Source of the DNA: an uncultured Pseudorhodobacter sp.
GTDB taxonomy: Bacteria > Pseudomonadota > Alphaproteobacteria > Rhodobacterales > Rhodobacteraceae
Direction of reading: 5' to 3'
DNA: 51,377 nt
NCBI GenBank assembly: GCA_913062925.1
Contig: CAJXWJ010000021.1
Location: forward strand, 1-51,377
Part shown: positions 24,591 to 33,035 of the stretch, piece by piece
Position numbering within the stretch: the first letter of the stretch is position 1
How the letters are laid out: every line of letters begins with the position of its first letter
The notes under the pieces: generated by a model
The model's input: the letters and a program-made list of their open reading frames with translations, nothing else
Told to the model about the DNA's origin: nothing
The model's database searches: none
Position numbers and translations under genes: made by a program

Positions 24591-25193
24591 ATGCGGATAT
24601 TAGTAGCAGACGACCACGATCTTGTGCGCGAAACCATTGCGGCATTTCTGGAAAGCGAAGGCTTTGAAGAGGTGCGCATGGCCTCCAGTTTGGACGAAGC
24701 CTTGCGGGTTGTGCAAGCCTCTGGAACATTTGATCTGGTCTTTGTCGATTATGACATGCCCGGAATGGATGGCCTTGAAGGCCTGACGCGGATGATGGAA
24801 GCGAATGAAGGACGGCCAGTGGCCTTGATCTCCGGCGCGATCACACCTGCGGTGGCCGAACAGGCGCTGGCAATGGGGGCGGCGGGCTATGTGCCCAAAA
24901 CCCTTGGCTCGCGTTCGATGGTGGCGGCCGCGCGCTTTATGGTCGCGGGCGAGATTTATGCGCCAATGAGCCTGATGAAGAAAGAACAATCAGCCAAAGA
25001 CATGCTGCTGTCACCGCGTGAGATCGACGTGCTGCGCGGCATCTGCGAAGGCAAGTCGAACAAAGAGATTGCGCGTGACCACGATCTGCAAGAGGTGACG
25101 GTCAAGCTGCATGTCAAAACCATGAGCCGCAAGCTGGTAGCCAAGAACCGCACCCATGCCGCGATGATCGCACGCGACCGCAAGCTTTTGTAA
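24591..25193 (+). CDS. NarL/FixJ-family response regulator
   Basis: A 200-residue two-domain regulator. The receiver has the acidic pocket ADDHD at 6-10, the phospho-acceptor Asp53 (LVFVDYDMPGMDG), and a PKTLGS segment in place of the usual conserved Lys region. The C-terminal LuxR helix-turn-helix contains LSPREIDVLRGICEGKSNKEIA and VTVKLHVKTMSRKL. The ATG at 24591 has GGGAAG upstream; an earlier frame start at 24456 lacks family similarity. It is divergent from the sulfite-oxidase-fold protein and hybrid kinase, and the three probably form one signalling module. Confidence 0.92.
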   Translation: MRILVADDHDLVRETIAAFLESEGFEEVRMASSLDEALRVVQASGTFDLVFVDYDMPGMDGLEGLTRMMEANEGRPVALISGAITPAVAEQALAMGAAGYVPKTLGSRSMVAAARFMVAGEIYAPMSLMKKEQSAKDMLLSPREIDVLRGICEGKSNKEIARDHDLQEVTVKLHVKTMSRKLVAKNRTHAAMIARDRKLL

Positions 25194-25200
25194 GACCCGA

Positions 25201-25225
25201 AGGGCGGTGTTGTACCGCCCTTTTT
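25201..25225 (+). terminator. Rho-independent terminator after the response regulator
   Basis: AGGGCGGT, loop GTTGT, ACCGCCCT, then TTTT. An 8-bp perfect stem, seven bases after the stop codon. Confidence 0.92.
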
Positions 25226-25352
25226 AATCAAATCCATTTATCCGATAATCATTATTATGTAATATATCTAACCGAACCGCACGCAGCCCTCGCATAGATA
25301 GTCCAAAAACCTGAACACCAACAAAACCCAGCGTCCGCAGGCCTTACCCCAT

Positions 25353-25382
25353 AAAAAAAGAGCCGGCATTGCTGCCAGCTCC
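25353..25382 (-). terminator. Rho-independent terminator after tsf
   Basis: On the minus strand GAGCTGGCA, loop GCAA, TGCCGGCTC (9 bp with one G-T pair) is followed by a run of seven T residues. It lies 22 bases past the tsf stop. Confidence 0.92.
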
Positions 25383-25404
25383 CTTTCTCGGTCTGAAAAT
25401 CAGA

Positions 25405-26301
25405 TCAGCCCTTCAAAGTCTTGGCGACTTCTGCGGCAAAATCTTCTTTCTCTTTTTCGATGCCTTCGCCGCAAGCCATGCGCACAAAGCCCACAACCGT
25501 GACGCCTGCGTCTTTCGCAGCCTGCTCAACGGTGATGTCTGGGTTCATCACAAAAGCCTGACCCATCAGCGTGCTTTCGGCGACGAATTTCTTCATCCGG
25601 CCCGGAATAATGTTGTTCTGGATCACAGCATCTGGCTTTGGCTTGGCCGAAGCCGCGTTCTCTTCCAATGCCTTGGCGGTTTGCACAGCCAACTCACGCT
25701 CAAGCACAACCGGATCAAGATCCGCTTCCGACAAAGCCAAAGGATTGGTTGCAGCGATATGCATGGCGATCTGCTTTGCAATGCCGTTGTCGGCACCGTT
25801 CACAGCAACCAAAACGCCGATCTTGCCCAAACCGTCAGCGGCTGCGTTGTGGACATAGGCGGCAACAGTTTCGCCTTGAACCGAAGCCATCCGGCGCAGG
25901 GTCATGTTCTCGCCAATAATTGCGATGGCCGAGCTCAAAGCGGTCTCAACCGATTTTCCGCCCAGATCAGCCGCTTTAAGCGCATCAAGGTCAGCCACGG
26001 TCAAAGCGGCTTCGGTGATGCCGCGCGCCAATGCTTGGAAATCAGCGTTCTTACCAACAAAGTCGGTTTCCGAGTTGATCTCAACAGCCACGCCGCGCCC
26101 GCCAGCCACAGCCACGCCCACAAGGCCTTCGGCAGCAACGCGGTCTGCCTTTTTGGCAGCCTTTGCAAGGCCCTTGGTGCGCAGCCAGTCAACCGCTGCT
26201 TCCATGTCGCCATTGGTTTCAACAAGCGCTTTTTTCGCGTCCATCATGCCTGCGCCGGTCGATTCGCGCAGGTCTTTCACCATAGTTGCGGTGATGGTCA
26301 T
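25405..26301 (-). CDS. tsf: Translation elongation factor Ts
   Basis: A 298-residue nucleotide-exchange factor that releases GDP from EF-Tu. The N-terminal UBA-like module ([20 protein letters not shown]) and the core motifs [12 protein letters not shown] and [11 protein letters not shown] are diagnostic. The start at 26301 follows CAGGAGACTGAC; an earlier frame start at 26361 is ignored. It is 96 bases downstream of rpsB, the usual rpsB-tsf operon. An 8-bp inverted repeat (26329-26336 and 26368-26375) lies in the spacer and may modulate the tsf/rpsB ratio (inference). Confidence 0.98.
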   Translation of the reverse strand: MTITATMVKDLRESTGAGMMDAKKALVETNGDMEAAVDWLRTKGLAKAAKKADRVAAEGLVGVAVAGGRGVAVEINSETDFVGKNADFQALARGITEAALTVADLDALKAADLGGKSVETALSSAIAIIGENMTLRRMASVQGETVAAYVHNAAADGLGKIGVLVAVNGADNGIAKQIAMHIAATNPLALSEADLDPVVLERELAVQTAKALEENAASAKPKPDAVIQNNIIPGRMKKFVAESTLMGQAFVMNPDITVEQAAKDAGVTVVGFVRMACGEGIEKEKEDFAAEVAKTLKG

Positions 26302-26397
26302 GTCAGTCTCCTGAAATAAGAAATGGGTCTGGCGGGAAGAGGTGTTCAGCTTGCGCGCCACTCTACCCCCGCCAGTTGTCCGTTCCGTGACAGCCTA

Positions 26398-27156
26398 TTA
26401 GGCTTCAGCGACAGCTTCTTCTTCTGGTGCCGTTTCCAGCGCGCCCAGATCGATACCGGCAGCGCCCATTTGCGCCGACATACCGTCCAAAGCTGCGCGG
26501 GCAATCAGCTCGCAGTAAAGTTGGATCGCACGGGCCGCGTCGTCGTTGCCCGGGATCACATAGTCAACGCCTTTGGGCGAGTTGTTGGTGTCAACGATGC
26601 CAACAACAGGAATGCCCAGCTTTTGCGCTTCCAAGATCGCAAGATCTTCTTTGCCCACATCAACGACAAAAATCAGGTCAGGCGTACCGCCCATCTCGCG
26701 GATACCGCCCAAGGAAGCCTGAAGCTTGCCCTGATCGCGTTCCATCATCAAACGCTCTTTTTTGGTCAAGCCTTCGCCGCCAGCTGCCAGCAGCTCATCA
26801 ATCTGCTTCAAACGCTGGATCGACTGGGAAACGGTTTTCCAGTTGGTCAGCGTGCCGCCCAGCCAGCGGTGGTTCATGTAAAACTGTGCGCAACGCTCCG
26901 CGGCTTCAGCCACTGGCTTTTGCGCCTGACGCTTGGTGCCCACGAACAAAATGCGGCCGCCCTTGGCAACCGTGTCGCGCACAACTTTCAGCGCCTGTTC
27001 CAGCATGGGAACGGTCTGCGTCAGGTCAAGAATGTGGATGCCGTTGCGGTCGCCGTAGATGTATTGCCCCATCTTCGGGTTCCAGCGTGCGGTCTGGTGG
27101 CCGTAGTGAACGCCAGCTTCAAGCAGCTGACGCATGGAAAACTCTGGAAGAGCCAT
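26398..27156 (-). CDS. rpsB: 30S ribosomal protein S2
   Basis: A 252-residue S2 protein. [20 protein letters not shown], the [17 protein letters not shown] segment, [14 protein letters not shown] and GIVDTNNSP are family hallmarks. The acidic C-terminal extension ([10 protein letters not shown]) is common in alphaproteobacteria. AGGATAAGACC precedes the ATG at 27156. A TTGACT hexamer on the minus strand at 27303-27308, about 150 bases upstream, is a reasonable -35 box, though the -10 is unclear. Confidence 0.98.
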   Translation of the reverse strand: MALPEFSMRQLLEAGVHYGHQTARWNPKMGQYIYGDRNGIHILDLTQTVPMLEQALKVVRDTVAKGGRILFVGTKRQAQKPVAEAAERCAQFYMNHRWLGGTLTNWKTVSQSIQRLKQIDELLAAGGEGLTKKERLMMERDQGKLQASLGGIREMGGTPDLIFVVDVGKEDLAILEAQKLGIPVVGIVDTNNSPKGVDYVIPGNDDAARAIQLYCELIARAALDGMSAQMGAAGIDLGALETAPEEEAVAEA

Positions 27157-27404
27157 GGTCTTATCCTTTCCGGTTTCTATCCTCGGCAAAGCTGTCTCAG
27201 ACCTGCTGGTCCAACCGGCGGACGATACGGGATGTCTCCCCGCAAAGCCCAAGCCTCACCTGTGAAGTGCGCGCCAATTACCCCATCCCCCGCCGCCTCA
27301 CAAGTCAATTCCGCACTTCCGCTTTCATCTTGGCAAAAATATCCCCGCCGGAGGCTCCCCCAGCGCCCCTTGCACCGCGCTTTGGGATAGGCGAAGAAGC
27401 TCGC

Positions 27405-28295
27405 ATGACACCAGATATCCTTTGTATCGGCTCTGTGCTTTGGGACATCATCGGCCGCTCGCCGCTGGCGATGCGGCTTGGCTCGGATGTGCCGGGGCGC
27501 ATCACCCGTCTGCCGGGCGGCGTGGCGCTCAATATCGCAATGACCTTGGCGCGTTTCAACCTGCGCCCTGCCCTGCTTTCAGCCGTGGGTCAGGACGCAG
27601 CTGGCGACGATCTGGTTGCTGCCTGCGCGCGGATGGGGCTGATCACCGATCACCTCTACCGCTCGGCGGATCTTCCCACCGATGTCTATATGGCGCTTGA
27701 AGGCGCAAATGGTCTGATCGCGGCGATTGCCGATGCGCATTCGCTCGAGGCCGCCGGCGATAAGATCCTGCGGCCCTTGGCCGATGGCAGTCTTGGATCA
27801 CACGCAAAGCCTTGGGTGGGGATGGTGGCGCTTGACGGCAATCTGACGGTGGCGCTTTTGTCCGAAATCGCCAGCTCGCCGCTGTTTGCCGCCGCCGATC
27901 TGCGCATCGCCCCCGCCAGCCCCGGCAAGGCCGAACGCTTGCTGCCGCTGCTCGCTCACCCCACTGCCACGCTTTATGTCAATCTTGAAGAGGCAGGCCT
28001 GCTTTGCAAAGACAGCTTTGTCCAAGCCTCTGACGCCGCCGAAGCGCTTTTGGCGCGTGGCGCCGCGCATGTTCTGGTTACAAACGGCGGGCAAGACTGC
28101 GCCGAAGGCCTGCAACACAGCGGTGTCATCACCGCGTCACCTCCCCCCGTTATGGTCGCGCGCATCACCGGCGCGGGCGATACCTTTATGGCAGCCCATA
28201 TCGTGGCCGAGCGCAAAGGGGCCTCCCGCGCCGACGCGCTTTCAGCCGCCCTGCGCGCCGCCGCCACCTATGTTTCAGGAGAACATGCCTCGTGA
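27405..28295 (+). CDS. psuK: Pseudouridine kinase-like PfkB-family sugar kinase
   Basis: A 296-residue ribokinase-like enzyme. The N-terminal ILCIGSVLWDII and the glycine pair LPGGVALNIA bind the sugar; the C-terminal ARITGAGDTFMAAHI is the PfkB signature with the catalytic Asp in GAGD. Pseudouridine as substrate is inferred from the next gene, psuG, whose GTG start overlaps this stop (GTGA). The ATG at 27405 is used because the preceding open frame runs antisense to rpsB. No nucleoside transporter is adjacent. Confidence 0.88.
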   Translation: MTPDILCIGSVLWDIIGRSPLAMRLGSDVPGRITRLPGGVALNIAMTLARFNLRPALLSAVGQDAAGDDLVAACARMGLITDHLYRSADLPTDVYMALEGANGLIAAIADAHSLEAAGDKILRPLADGSLGSHAKPWVGMVALDGNLTVALLSEIASSPLFAAADLRIAPASPGKAERLLPLLAHPTATLYVNLEEAGLLCKDSFVQASDAAEALLARGAAHVLVTNGGQDCAEGLQHSGVITASPPPVMVARITGAGDTFMAAHIVAERKGASRADALSAALRAAATYVSGEHAS

Positions 28296-29224
28296 CCCAT
28301 CCCCTTCTGCAATTCTCGCCCGAAGTCGCCCAAGCCCGCGCCGAAGGCCGCGCGATTGTGGCGCTTGAATCCACCATCATCACCCATGGCATGCCGTTTC
28401 CGCAAAACGTCGAGGCCGCCCGCGCCGTTGAGGCCGAGGTGCGCGCCCACGGCGCCACGCCCGCCACCATCGCCGTGATGGGGGGGCGCATTCTGATCGG
28501 GCTGACCGACGCCCAGCTTGATGCCTTGGGTCAAGCCGCGCATGTGATGAAGCTGTCGCGCGCCGACCTTGCGGCCTGCTTGGCGCAGGGCAAGATGGGG
28601 GCGACCACGGTTGCCGCCACGATGATCTGCGCGCATCTTGCCGGCATCGACGTCTTTGCCACCGGCGGCATTGGCGGCGTGCATCGCGGTGCGGAAACCA
28701 GCTTTGATATCTCTGCCGATCTGCCCGAACTGGCGGCCACCGCGGTCACGGTGATTGCAGCCGGTGCCAAGGCCATCCTCGATCTGCCCAAGACGCTGGA
28801 ATATCTGGAAACCGCAGGCGTGCCAGTAATTGCTTACGGCCAAGACGACTTTCCGGCCTTCTGGTCCCGCTCTTCTGGGCTGAAAGCGCCCTTGCGGATG
28901 GACAACGCCGCCGAGATCGCGCGGGCGCAACTGCTGCGAACCAGCTTGGGTCTGCCGGGGGGCCAGCTGATCGCCAATCCGATCCCCGCGGGCGACGAGG
29001 TTGCGCGCGAAATCATTGATCCTGTGATCGAAACCGCCCTTGCCGAGGCCGCAGCCGCAGGCATTTTGGCCAAGGATGTCACACCTTTCCTGCTTGACCG
29101 CATCTTTGATCTGACCAAGGGTCAGTCACTGGTGTCAAACATTGCTCTTGTTTTGAACAATGCCCGTCTTGGTGCTGCGATTGCTTTGGAAATTACCGCG
29201 CAGCGGCCTGCAAAAACATTGTGA
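28292..29224 (+). CDS. psuG: Pseudouridine-5'-phosphate glycosidase
   Basis: A 310-residue enzyme that splits pseudouridine 5'-phosphate into uracil and ribose 5-phosphate, completing pseudouridine catabolism with PsuK. Hallmarks are VALESTIITHGMPFPQN, KMGATTVAATM, FATGGIGGVHRGAE and LPKTLEYLETAGVPVIAYG. The start is GTG, sharing four bases with the psuK stop, so translation is coupled. Length is normal for the family. Fusions of PsuK and PsuG occur in other bacteria; here they are separate. Confidence 0.94.
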   Translation: MTHPLLQFSPEVAQARAEGRAIVALESTIITHGMPFPQNVEAARAVEAEVRAHGATPATIAVMGGRILIGLTDAQLDALGQAAHVMKLSRADLAACLAQGKMGATTVAATMICAHLAGIDVFATGGIGGVHRGAETSFDISADLPELAATAVTVIAAGAKAILDLPKTLEYLETAGVPVIAYGQDDFPAFWSRSSGLKAPLRMDNAAEIARAQLLRTSLGLPGGQLIANPIPAGDEVAREIIDPVIETALAEAAAAGILAKDVTPFLLDRIFDLTKGQSLVSNIALVLNNARLGAAIALEITAQRPAKTL

Positions 29225-29268
29225 GACCGCCGCCCAGACCCTAGATTAGCCGTAACCAAGGAGCCGTG

Positions 29269-29973
29269 ATGTCAGACCTGCCCCCCCCGACCCCGCGCCG
29301 CTCGCTGTTTGGCGCTTTGCGCTCGTCTTTTCTGACCGGCTTGGTGGTGGTGCTGCCGGTTGGTCTGACGATCTATGTGGTCTGGGGGGTGATCGGCTGG
29401 ATCGACGGCTGGATTTTGCCGCTGATCCCCGAACGCTTTCAGCCCGAATTCCTGATCCACCAATGGTTTGGCCCCGAAGCGCGCTATCCGGTGCGCGGGG
29501 TTGGGGTGCTGGTGTTCTTGGTGTTTACCGCCATCGTCGGGGCCTTGGCGCGCGGGCTGATCGGGCGCAGCGTGATGCGGCGCGCCGAAAGCCTTGTTGA
29601 CCGCGTGCCGCTGGTGCGCTCGGTCTATTCGGGTCTGAAACAGATCACCGAGACCTTCTTTGCCAAATCGGAAAAAAGCTTCGAGCATACCTGCCTGGTC
29701 GAATTTCCGCGCCCAGGCTATTGGGCGGTGGGCATGGTGGCCACCACGCCCAAGGGCGAGATTGCCGACAAACTGCCCGGCGACGAACCCAAAGTGGCGG
29801 TGTTCTTGGGGCTGACGCCGATGACCTCGGGGATTTTGCTGTTCGTGCCGCAAAGCGAAGTCATTGCGCTGGATATGAAAACCGACGAGGCGGTCAAGCT
29901 GATCGTCTCGGCCGGTTTGGTCTATCCGCAGCCCAAAGATGTGGTCGAAGCAGCGCTGGCGCAGCTGACCTAA
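29269..29973 (+). CDS. DUF502-family membrane protein
   Basis: A 234-residue protein with two strong transmembrane segments (about 18-42, SFLTGLVVVLPVGLTIYVVW, and 73-95, GVLVFLVFTAIVGALARG). A soluble domain follows with IYSGLKQI-like VRSVYSGLKQITETF, FPRPGYWAVGMVA and LGLTPMTSGILLFVP. These are the signature blocks of DUF502, whose function is unknown. AAGGAG is five bases before the ATG at 29269; the adjacent GTG at 29266 is too close. It converges with bdhA, overlapping by four bases. Confidence 0.92.
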   Translation: MSDLPPPTPRRSLFGALRSSFLTGLVVVLPVGLTIYVVWGVIGWIDGWILPLIPERFQPEFLIHQWFGPEARYPVRGVGVLVFLVFTAIVGALARGLIGRSVMRRAESLVDRVPLVRSVYSGLKQITETFFAKSEKSFEHTCLVEFPRPGYWAVGMVATTPKGEIADKLPGDEPKVAVFLGLTPMTSGILLFVPQSEVIALDMKTDEAVKLIVSAGLVYPQPKDVVEAALAQLT

Positions 29974-30740
29974 AGTGCCGTCCAGCCGCCATCCACCGAA
30001 ATCGTGGTGCCGGTGACCTGATCCGCCGCAGGGCTGCACAGATAAACCGCTGTGCCGCCGATCTGTTCAACGGTGGCAAATTGGCGCGAGGGTTGGCGCA
30101 GCAACATCACCTCGCGGATCACCGTGTCGCGGTCCATGCCATGCACCTTCATCTGATCGGGGATCTGCGCCTCGACCAAGGGCGTCAGCACATAGCCCGG
30201 GCAGATCGCGTTGCAGGTAATGCCCTCGCCCGCGCATTCCAGCGCCACGGTTTTTGACAGCCCGACGATGCCATGCTTGGCCGCCACATAGGCCGATTTG
30301 AACGGCGAGGCCGTCAGCCCATGCGCAGAGGCGATATTGACCACCCTGCCCCAGCCCCGAAGTCGCATCCCCGGCAGCGCCGCCGCCGTGGTGTGAAAGG
30401 CCGATGAGAGGTTGATCGCAATGATTTGATCCCATTTCTCGGTTGGAAACGCCTCGACCGGTGCCACGAATTGCACGCCGGCGTTATTGACCAGAATATC
30501 GCAGCCGCCCGCCTTTTCGATCAAGCCGCGACAGTCGGCGGCCTTCGACATATCGGCCGCAATATAGCGCACCTGCACGCCGTGGCGCGCGGCCAGATCA
30601 GCCGCCAGCGCGTGATCTTCGGGCCGGTCGGTAAAGCTGTTCAGCACCACATCGGCCCCCGCACGCGCCAGCTCTTCGGCCACCCCAAGCCCGATGCCCG
30701 AGTTCGATCCGGTGACAATCGCGGTTTTGCGCTTCAGCAT
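29970..30740 (-). CDS. bdhA: 3-hydroxybutyrate dehydrogenase (SDR family)
   Basis: A 256-residue short-chain dehydrogenase converting 3-hydroxybutyrate to acetoacetate with NAD, the entry step for using depolymerised PHB. The cofactor motif is TGSNSGIGLG, NNAG appears in LVNNAGVQFV, and the catalytic triad is Ser in NIASAHGL and Tyr/Lys in SAYVAAKHG. The C-terminal segment VMLLRQPSRQFATVEQIGG is typical of BdhA. AGGAGAGCCAGC precedes the ATG at 30740. Its 130-base leader contains an inverted repeat and, further upstream, a terminator and short ORF. Confidence 0.93.
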   Translation of the reverse strand: MLKRKTAIVTGSNSGIGLGVAEELARAGADVVLNSFTDRPEDHALAADLAARHGVQVRYIAADMSKAADCRGLIEKAGGCDILVNNAGVQFVAPVEAFPTEKWDQIIAINLSSAFHTTAAALPGMRLRGWGRVVNIASAHGLTASPFKSAYVAAKHGIVGLSKTVALECAGEGITCNAICPGYVLTPLVEAQIPDQMKVHGMDRDTVIREVMLLRQPSRQFATVEQIGGTAVYLCSPAADQVTGTTISVDGGWTAL

Positions 30741-30824
30741 GCTGGCTCTCCTGATGATGTTGCAGCGCAGCATAACCGCTTTCGCCTGTAGTGCCAGAGT
30801 GCGCGGCGATTCTTCGCAAGATCG

Positions 30825-30847
30825 GCCAAAGCTGGCGCAGCTTTGGC
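30825..30847. repeat. 10-bp inverted repeat with 3-base loop in the bdhA leader
   Basis: GCCAAAGCTG, GCG, CAGCTTTGGC: a perfect hairpin or possible operator, 85 bases before the bdhA start. No T run follows on either strand, so it is not a simple terminator. Confidence 0.6.
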
Positions 30848-30870
30848 TCCAGCTAAGTCAGCCAAAGCGC

Positions 30871-30900
30871 AAAAAAAAACGCCAGCGCGAAGCTGGCGTT
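30871..30900 (-). terminator. Strong Rho-independent terminator upstream of bdhA
   Basis: On the minus strand AACGCCAGC, loop TTCGC, GCTGGCGTT forms a 9-bp perfect stem followed by an uninterrupted run of nine T residues (shared with the last stem bases). It ends whatever is transcribed from the right, about 130 bases ahead of the bdhA start codon. No annotated gene is served by it other than the short ORF just upstream. Confidence 0.88.
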
Positions 30901-31003
30901 AAGTTATTGAGGCAGGTTTCATACAGGCAAGAAACCTATCGAGCAGTAGGGCTCTTATAGCCCTCTTAAGAAGGCTCTCCAAGTTAAAAGTTTGATAAGT
31001 CAC
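30899..31003 (-). CDS. Candidate 34-codon leader ORF or structured small RNA
   Basis: A GTG-initiated frame begins TYQTFNLESLLKRAI and ends CMKPASIT. AAGGGGGG lies five bases before the GTG, and the TAA is inside the stem of the terminator. The RNA also contains hairpins AGCCTTCT/AGAGGGCT and GGGCT/AGCCC, which share one strand and so exclude each other, and AGGTTTC/GAAACCT (30914-30937). This could be a leader peptide with attenuator for bdhA, a small regulatory RNA, or a dual-function RNA. The peptide has no known family. Coding status is unproven. Confidence 0.35.
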   Translation of the reverse strand: MTYQTFNLESLLKRAIRALLLDRFLACMKPASIT

Positions 31004-31060
31004 AAAACCCCCCTTAGTCTGGCGACAATCTAGGGTCAGATTTGGGGGATTGTTGCGCGA

Positions 31061-32875
31061 ATGAAACAGAATATCACATCGGCACTGGGGGCGGTTTGGC
31101 TGACGCTGATTCTCGGCGCAGTTGCCGCACCGCTGTCTGCCGAGCCGAAACACGGCATAGCTATGTATGGCGCGCCCGCCCTACCACCGGATTTTGTGTC
31201 CCTGCCCCAAGCCAACCCGGATGCGCCCAAGGGCGGCAAGATCATCTTTGGCGAATCCGGCAGTTTTGATTCGCTTAATCCCTTTATTGTCAAAGGCGTG
31301 CCGCCTGCGGGGCTTTCGGCGCTGACGGTGGAAACGCTTTTGGGCCGATCTTATGACGAGGCCTTCACGCTTTACGGGCTTTTGGCCGAATCGGTCGATA
31401 CTGATTCTGCGCGCAGCTATGTCGAATTCACCCTGCGCGAAGGCGCCAAGTTTTCCGACGGCGCCCCCGTTACCCCCGAAGATGTGCTGTGGTCGTTTGA
31501 AAAATTGGGCACCGAGGGCAGCCCGCGTTATGCAGGTGCGTGGAAAAAGATCGCCAAGGCCGAGCAAATCGGCAGCCGTGGCGTGCGCTTTACCTTTACC
31601 GCGATTGACCGCGAATTGCCGCTGATCTTGGGCCTGCGCCCGATTTTGCAAAAGGCGCAATGGCAGGGCAAGGATTTCACCGCCAGCACGCTGGAAGCCC
31701 CCATCGGCTCGGGCCCCTATGTGGTGGAAAGTTTCGAACCCGGCAAATTCATCGCCTATAAGAAAAACCCCAATTGGTGGGGCGCGGATCTGGCGTTTAA
31801 CCGGGGTCAGCACAATCTGGACGAGGTGCGCTATGAATATTTCGGCGATGGCGGCGTGGTATTCGAGGCCTTCAAGGCCGGCGTGATCACCAGCTACCGC
31901 GAGGCCAATCCGGCGAAATGGGCAAGCAGCTATGATTTCCCCAGCATTGCCGCGGGCGATGTGGTGAAATCTGAAATCCCGCACAAAAGGCCTTCGGGGA
32001 TCGACGGCTTTGTCTTTAACACCCGCAAGCCGCTGTTTGCAGATTGGCGCGTGCGCGAGGCTTTGATTGACGCCTTCAACTTCGAGCTGATCAACCAGAC
32101 CCTGAACGGCGGCGTGATGCCGCGCATTCAGTCTTATTATTCCAACTCGGAACTCGGCGCTGCAATTGCAGACCCTGCAAGCGGCAAAGAGCTTGCGCTG
32201 CTGGCACCTTTCAAAGACCAACTGCTGCCCGGCACGCTGGAAGGCTATAGCCTGCCGGTGTCAGATGGCAGCGAGGCCAATCGCGCCAATCTGCGCAAGG
32301 CCACCAAGCTTTTGGAAGACGCCGGATGGAGCGTGCAGGATGGCAGCCTACGGGATGCACAGGGTCAGGATTTTGCCTTTGAGATCTTGCTGCAAAACGG
32401 CGCGGATGACACCATCGCCATGGCCAGCATCTATGTCGAAGCGTTAAAGCGCCTTGGCATCAACGCCAAAGTCACCACGGTGGATTCCGCGCAATATAAA
32501 GAACGCACCACCAATTACGATTTCGATATGACGCAATATGCCCGCTCGCTTTCGCTAAGCCCCGGCAATGAGCAGATGCTGTATTGGGGATCGGCGGGGG
32601 TGACAGAGCCTGGCACGCGCAATTGGGCGGGGATCAATTCACCTGCCGCCGAGGCGATGATCCAGACCATGTTGACCTCGACCGATCGCGAAGACTTTGT
32701 CGCAGCTGTGCATGCTTTGGACCGCGTGCTGACCGCAGGGCGCTACGTTGTGCCGATCTGGTATTCCAACGTCTCGCGGCTGGCCTATGTCAAGCAGTTG
32801 CATTTTCCAGCCAGCTTGCCTATCTATGGCGACTGGTTGGGCTTTCAGCCCGATCTGTGGTGGTATCAGGAGTAG
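31061..32875 (+). CDS. Extracellular solute-binding protein, family 5 (YejA-like peptide binding)
   Basis: A 604-residue periplasmic binding protein with a signal peptide ending near PLSA-EPKHG (about residue 28). The mature part has FGESGSFDSLNPF, FTLREGAKFSDGAPVTPEDVLWSFE (the family 5 signature region), IGSGPYVVESFEPGK and the YejA-like segment FFYTRxP-equivalent DGFVFNTRKPLFADWRVREAL. It would deliver oligopeptides, or microcin-like peptides, to an ABC transporter, but no permease or ATPase gene is adjacent. It is followed after three bases by an entericidin-like lipoprotein gene. Confidence 0.9.
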   Translation: MKQNITSALGAVWLTLILGAVAAPLSAEPKHGIAMYGAPALPPDFVSLPQANPDAPKGGKIIFGESGSFDSLNPFIVKGVPPAGLSALTVETLLGRSYDEAFTLYGLLAESVDTDSARSYVEFTLREGAKFSDGAPVTPEDVLWSFEKLGTEGSPRYAGAWKKIAKAEQIGSRGVRFTFTAIDRELPLILGLRPILQKAQWQGKDFTASTLEAPIGSGPYVVESFEPGKFIAYKKNPNWWGADLAFNRGQHNLDEVRYEYFGDGGVVFEAFKAGVITSYREANPAKWASSYDFPSIAAGDVVKSEIPHKRPSGIDGFVFNTRKPLFADWRVREALIDAFNFELINQTLNGGVMPRIQSYYSNSELGAAIADPASGKELALLAPFKDQLLPGTLEGYSLPVSDGSEANRANLRKATKLLEDAGWSVQDGSLRDAQGQDFAFEILLQNGADDTIAMASIYVEALKRLGINAKVTTVDSAQYKERTTNYDFDMTQYARSLSLSPGNEQMLYWGSAGVTEPGTRNWAGINSPAAEAMIQTMLTSTDREDFVAAVHALDRVLTAGRYVVPIWYSNVSRLAYVKQLHFPASLPIYGDWLGFQPDLWWYQE

Positions 32876-32878
32876 AAG

Positions 32879-32995
32879 ATGCGCAAAATCATCCTTCTTG
32901 CTGTCTTTACAGCTTTGGCAGGCTGCAACACGATTTCCGGCATGGGGCAGGATATCTCGGGCGGTGCAAATCGTGTGGGCGGCTGGTTTAACTAA
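32879..32995 (+). CDS. Entericidin A/B-family lipoprotein
   Basis: A 38-residue lipoprotein reading MRKIILLAVFTALAGC, then NTISGMGQDISGGANRVGG. The lipobox is LAGC (Cys16), and the mature GMGQDIxxGxxxxG pattern is the entericidin signature (small antidote or bacteriolytic lipoproteins of the outer membrane). CAGGAG is seven bases before the ATG. It begins three bases after the stop of the binding-protein gene and is probably cotranscribed. It is absent from longer-ORF gene calls because of its size. Confidence 0.85.
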   Translation: MRKIILLAVFTALAGCNTISGMGQDISGGANRVGGWFN

Positions 32996-33008
32996 GCGAT
33001 CTTGGCGC

Positions 33009-33035
33009 GCCGCAAAGGGTTACGCCCCTTGCGGC
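33009..33035 (-). terminator. Stem-loop at the 3' end of the kinase-USP gene
   Basis: On the minus strand GCCGCAAGGGG pairs with CCCTTTGCGGC (11 bp, one G-T), with the kinase gene TAA in the loop. No T run follows, so it may be an RNA 3'-end stabiliser or a weak terminator rather than an intrinsic one. Confidence 0.4.

Noticed and set aside
27320-27362. CTTTCATCTTGGCAAAAATA-type intergenic motif before psuK
   Set aside because: It reminds me of a sequence common between genes in Rhodobacterales, but only one copy was noticed in the window, so a repeat cannot be claimed.
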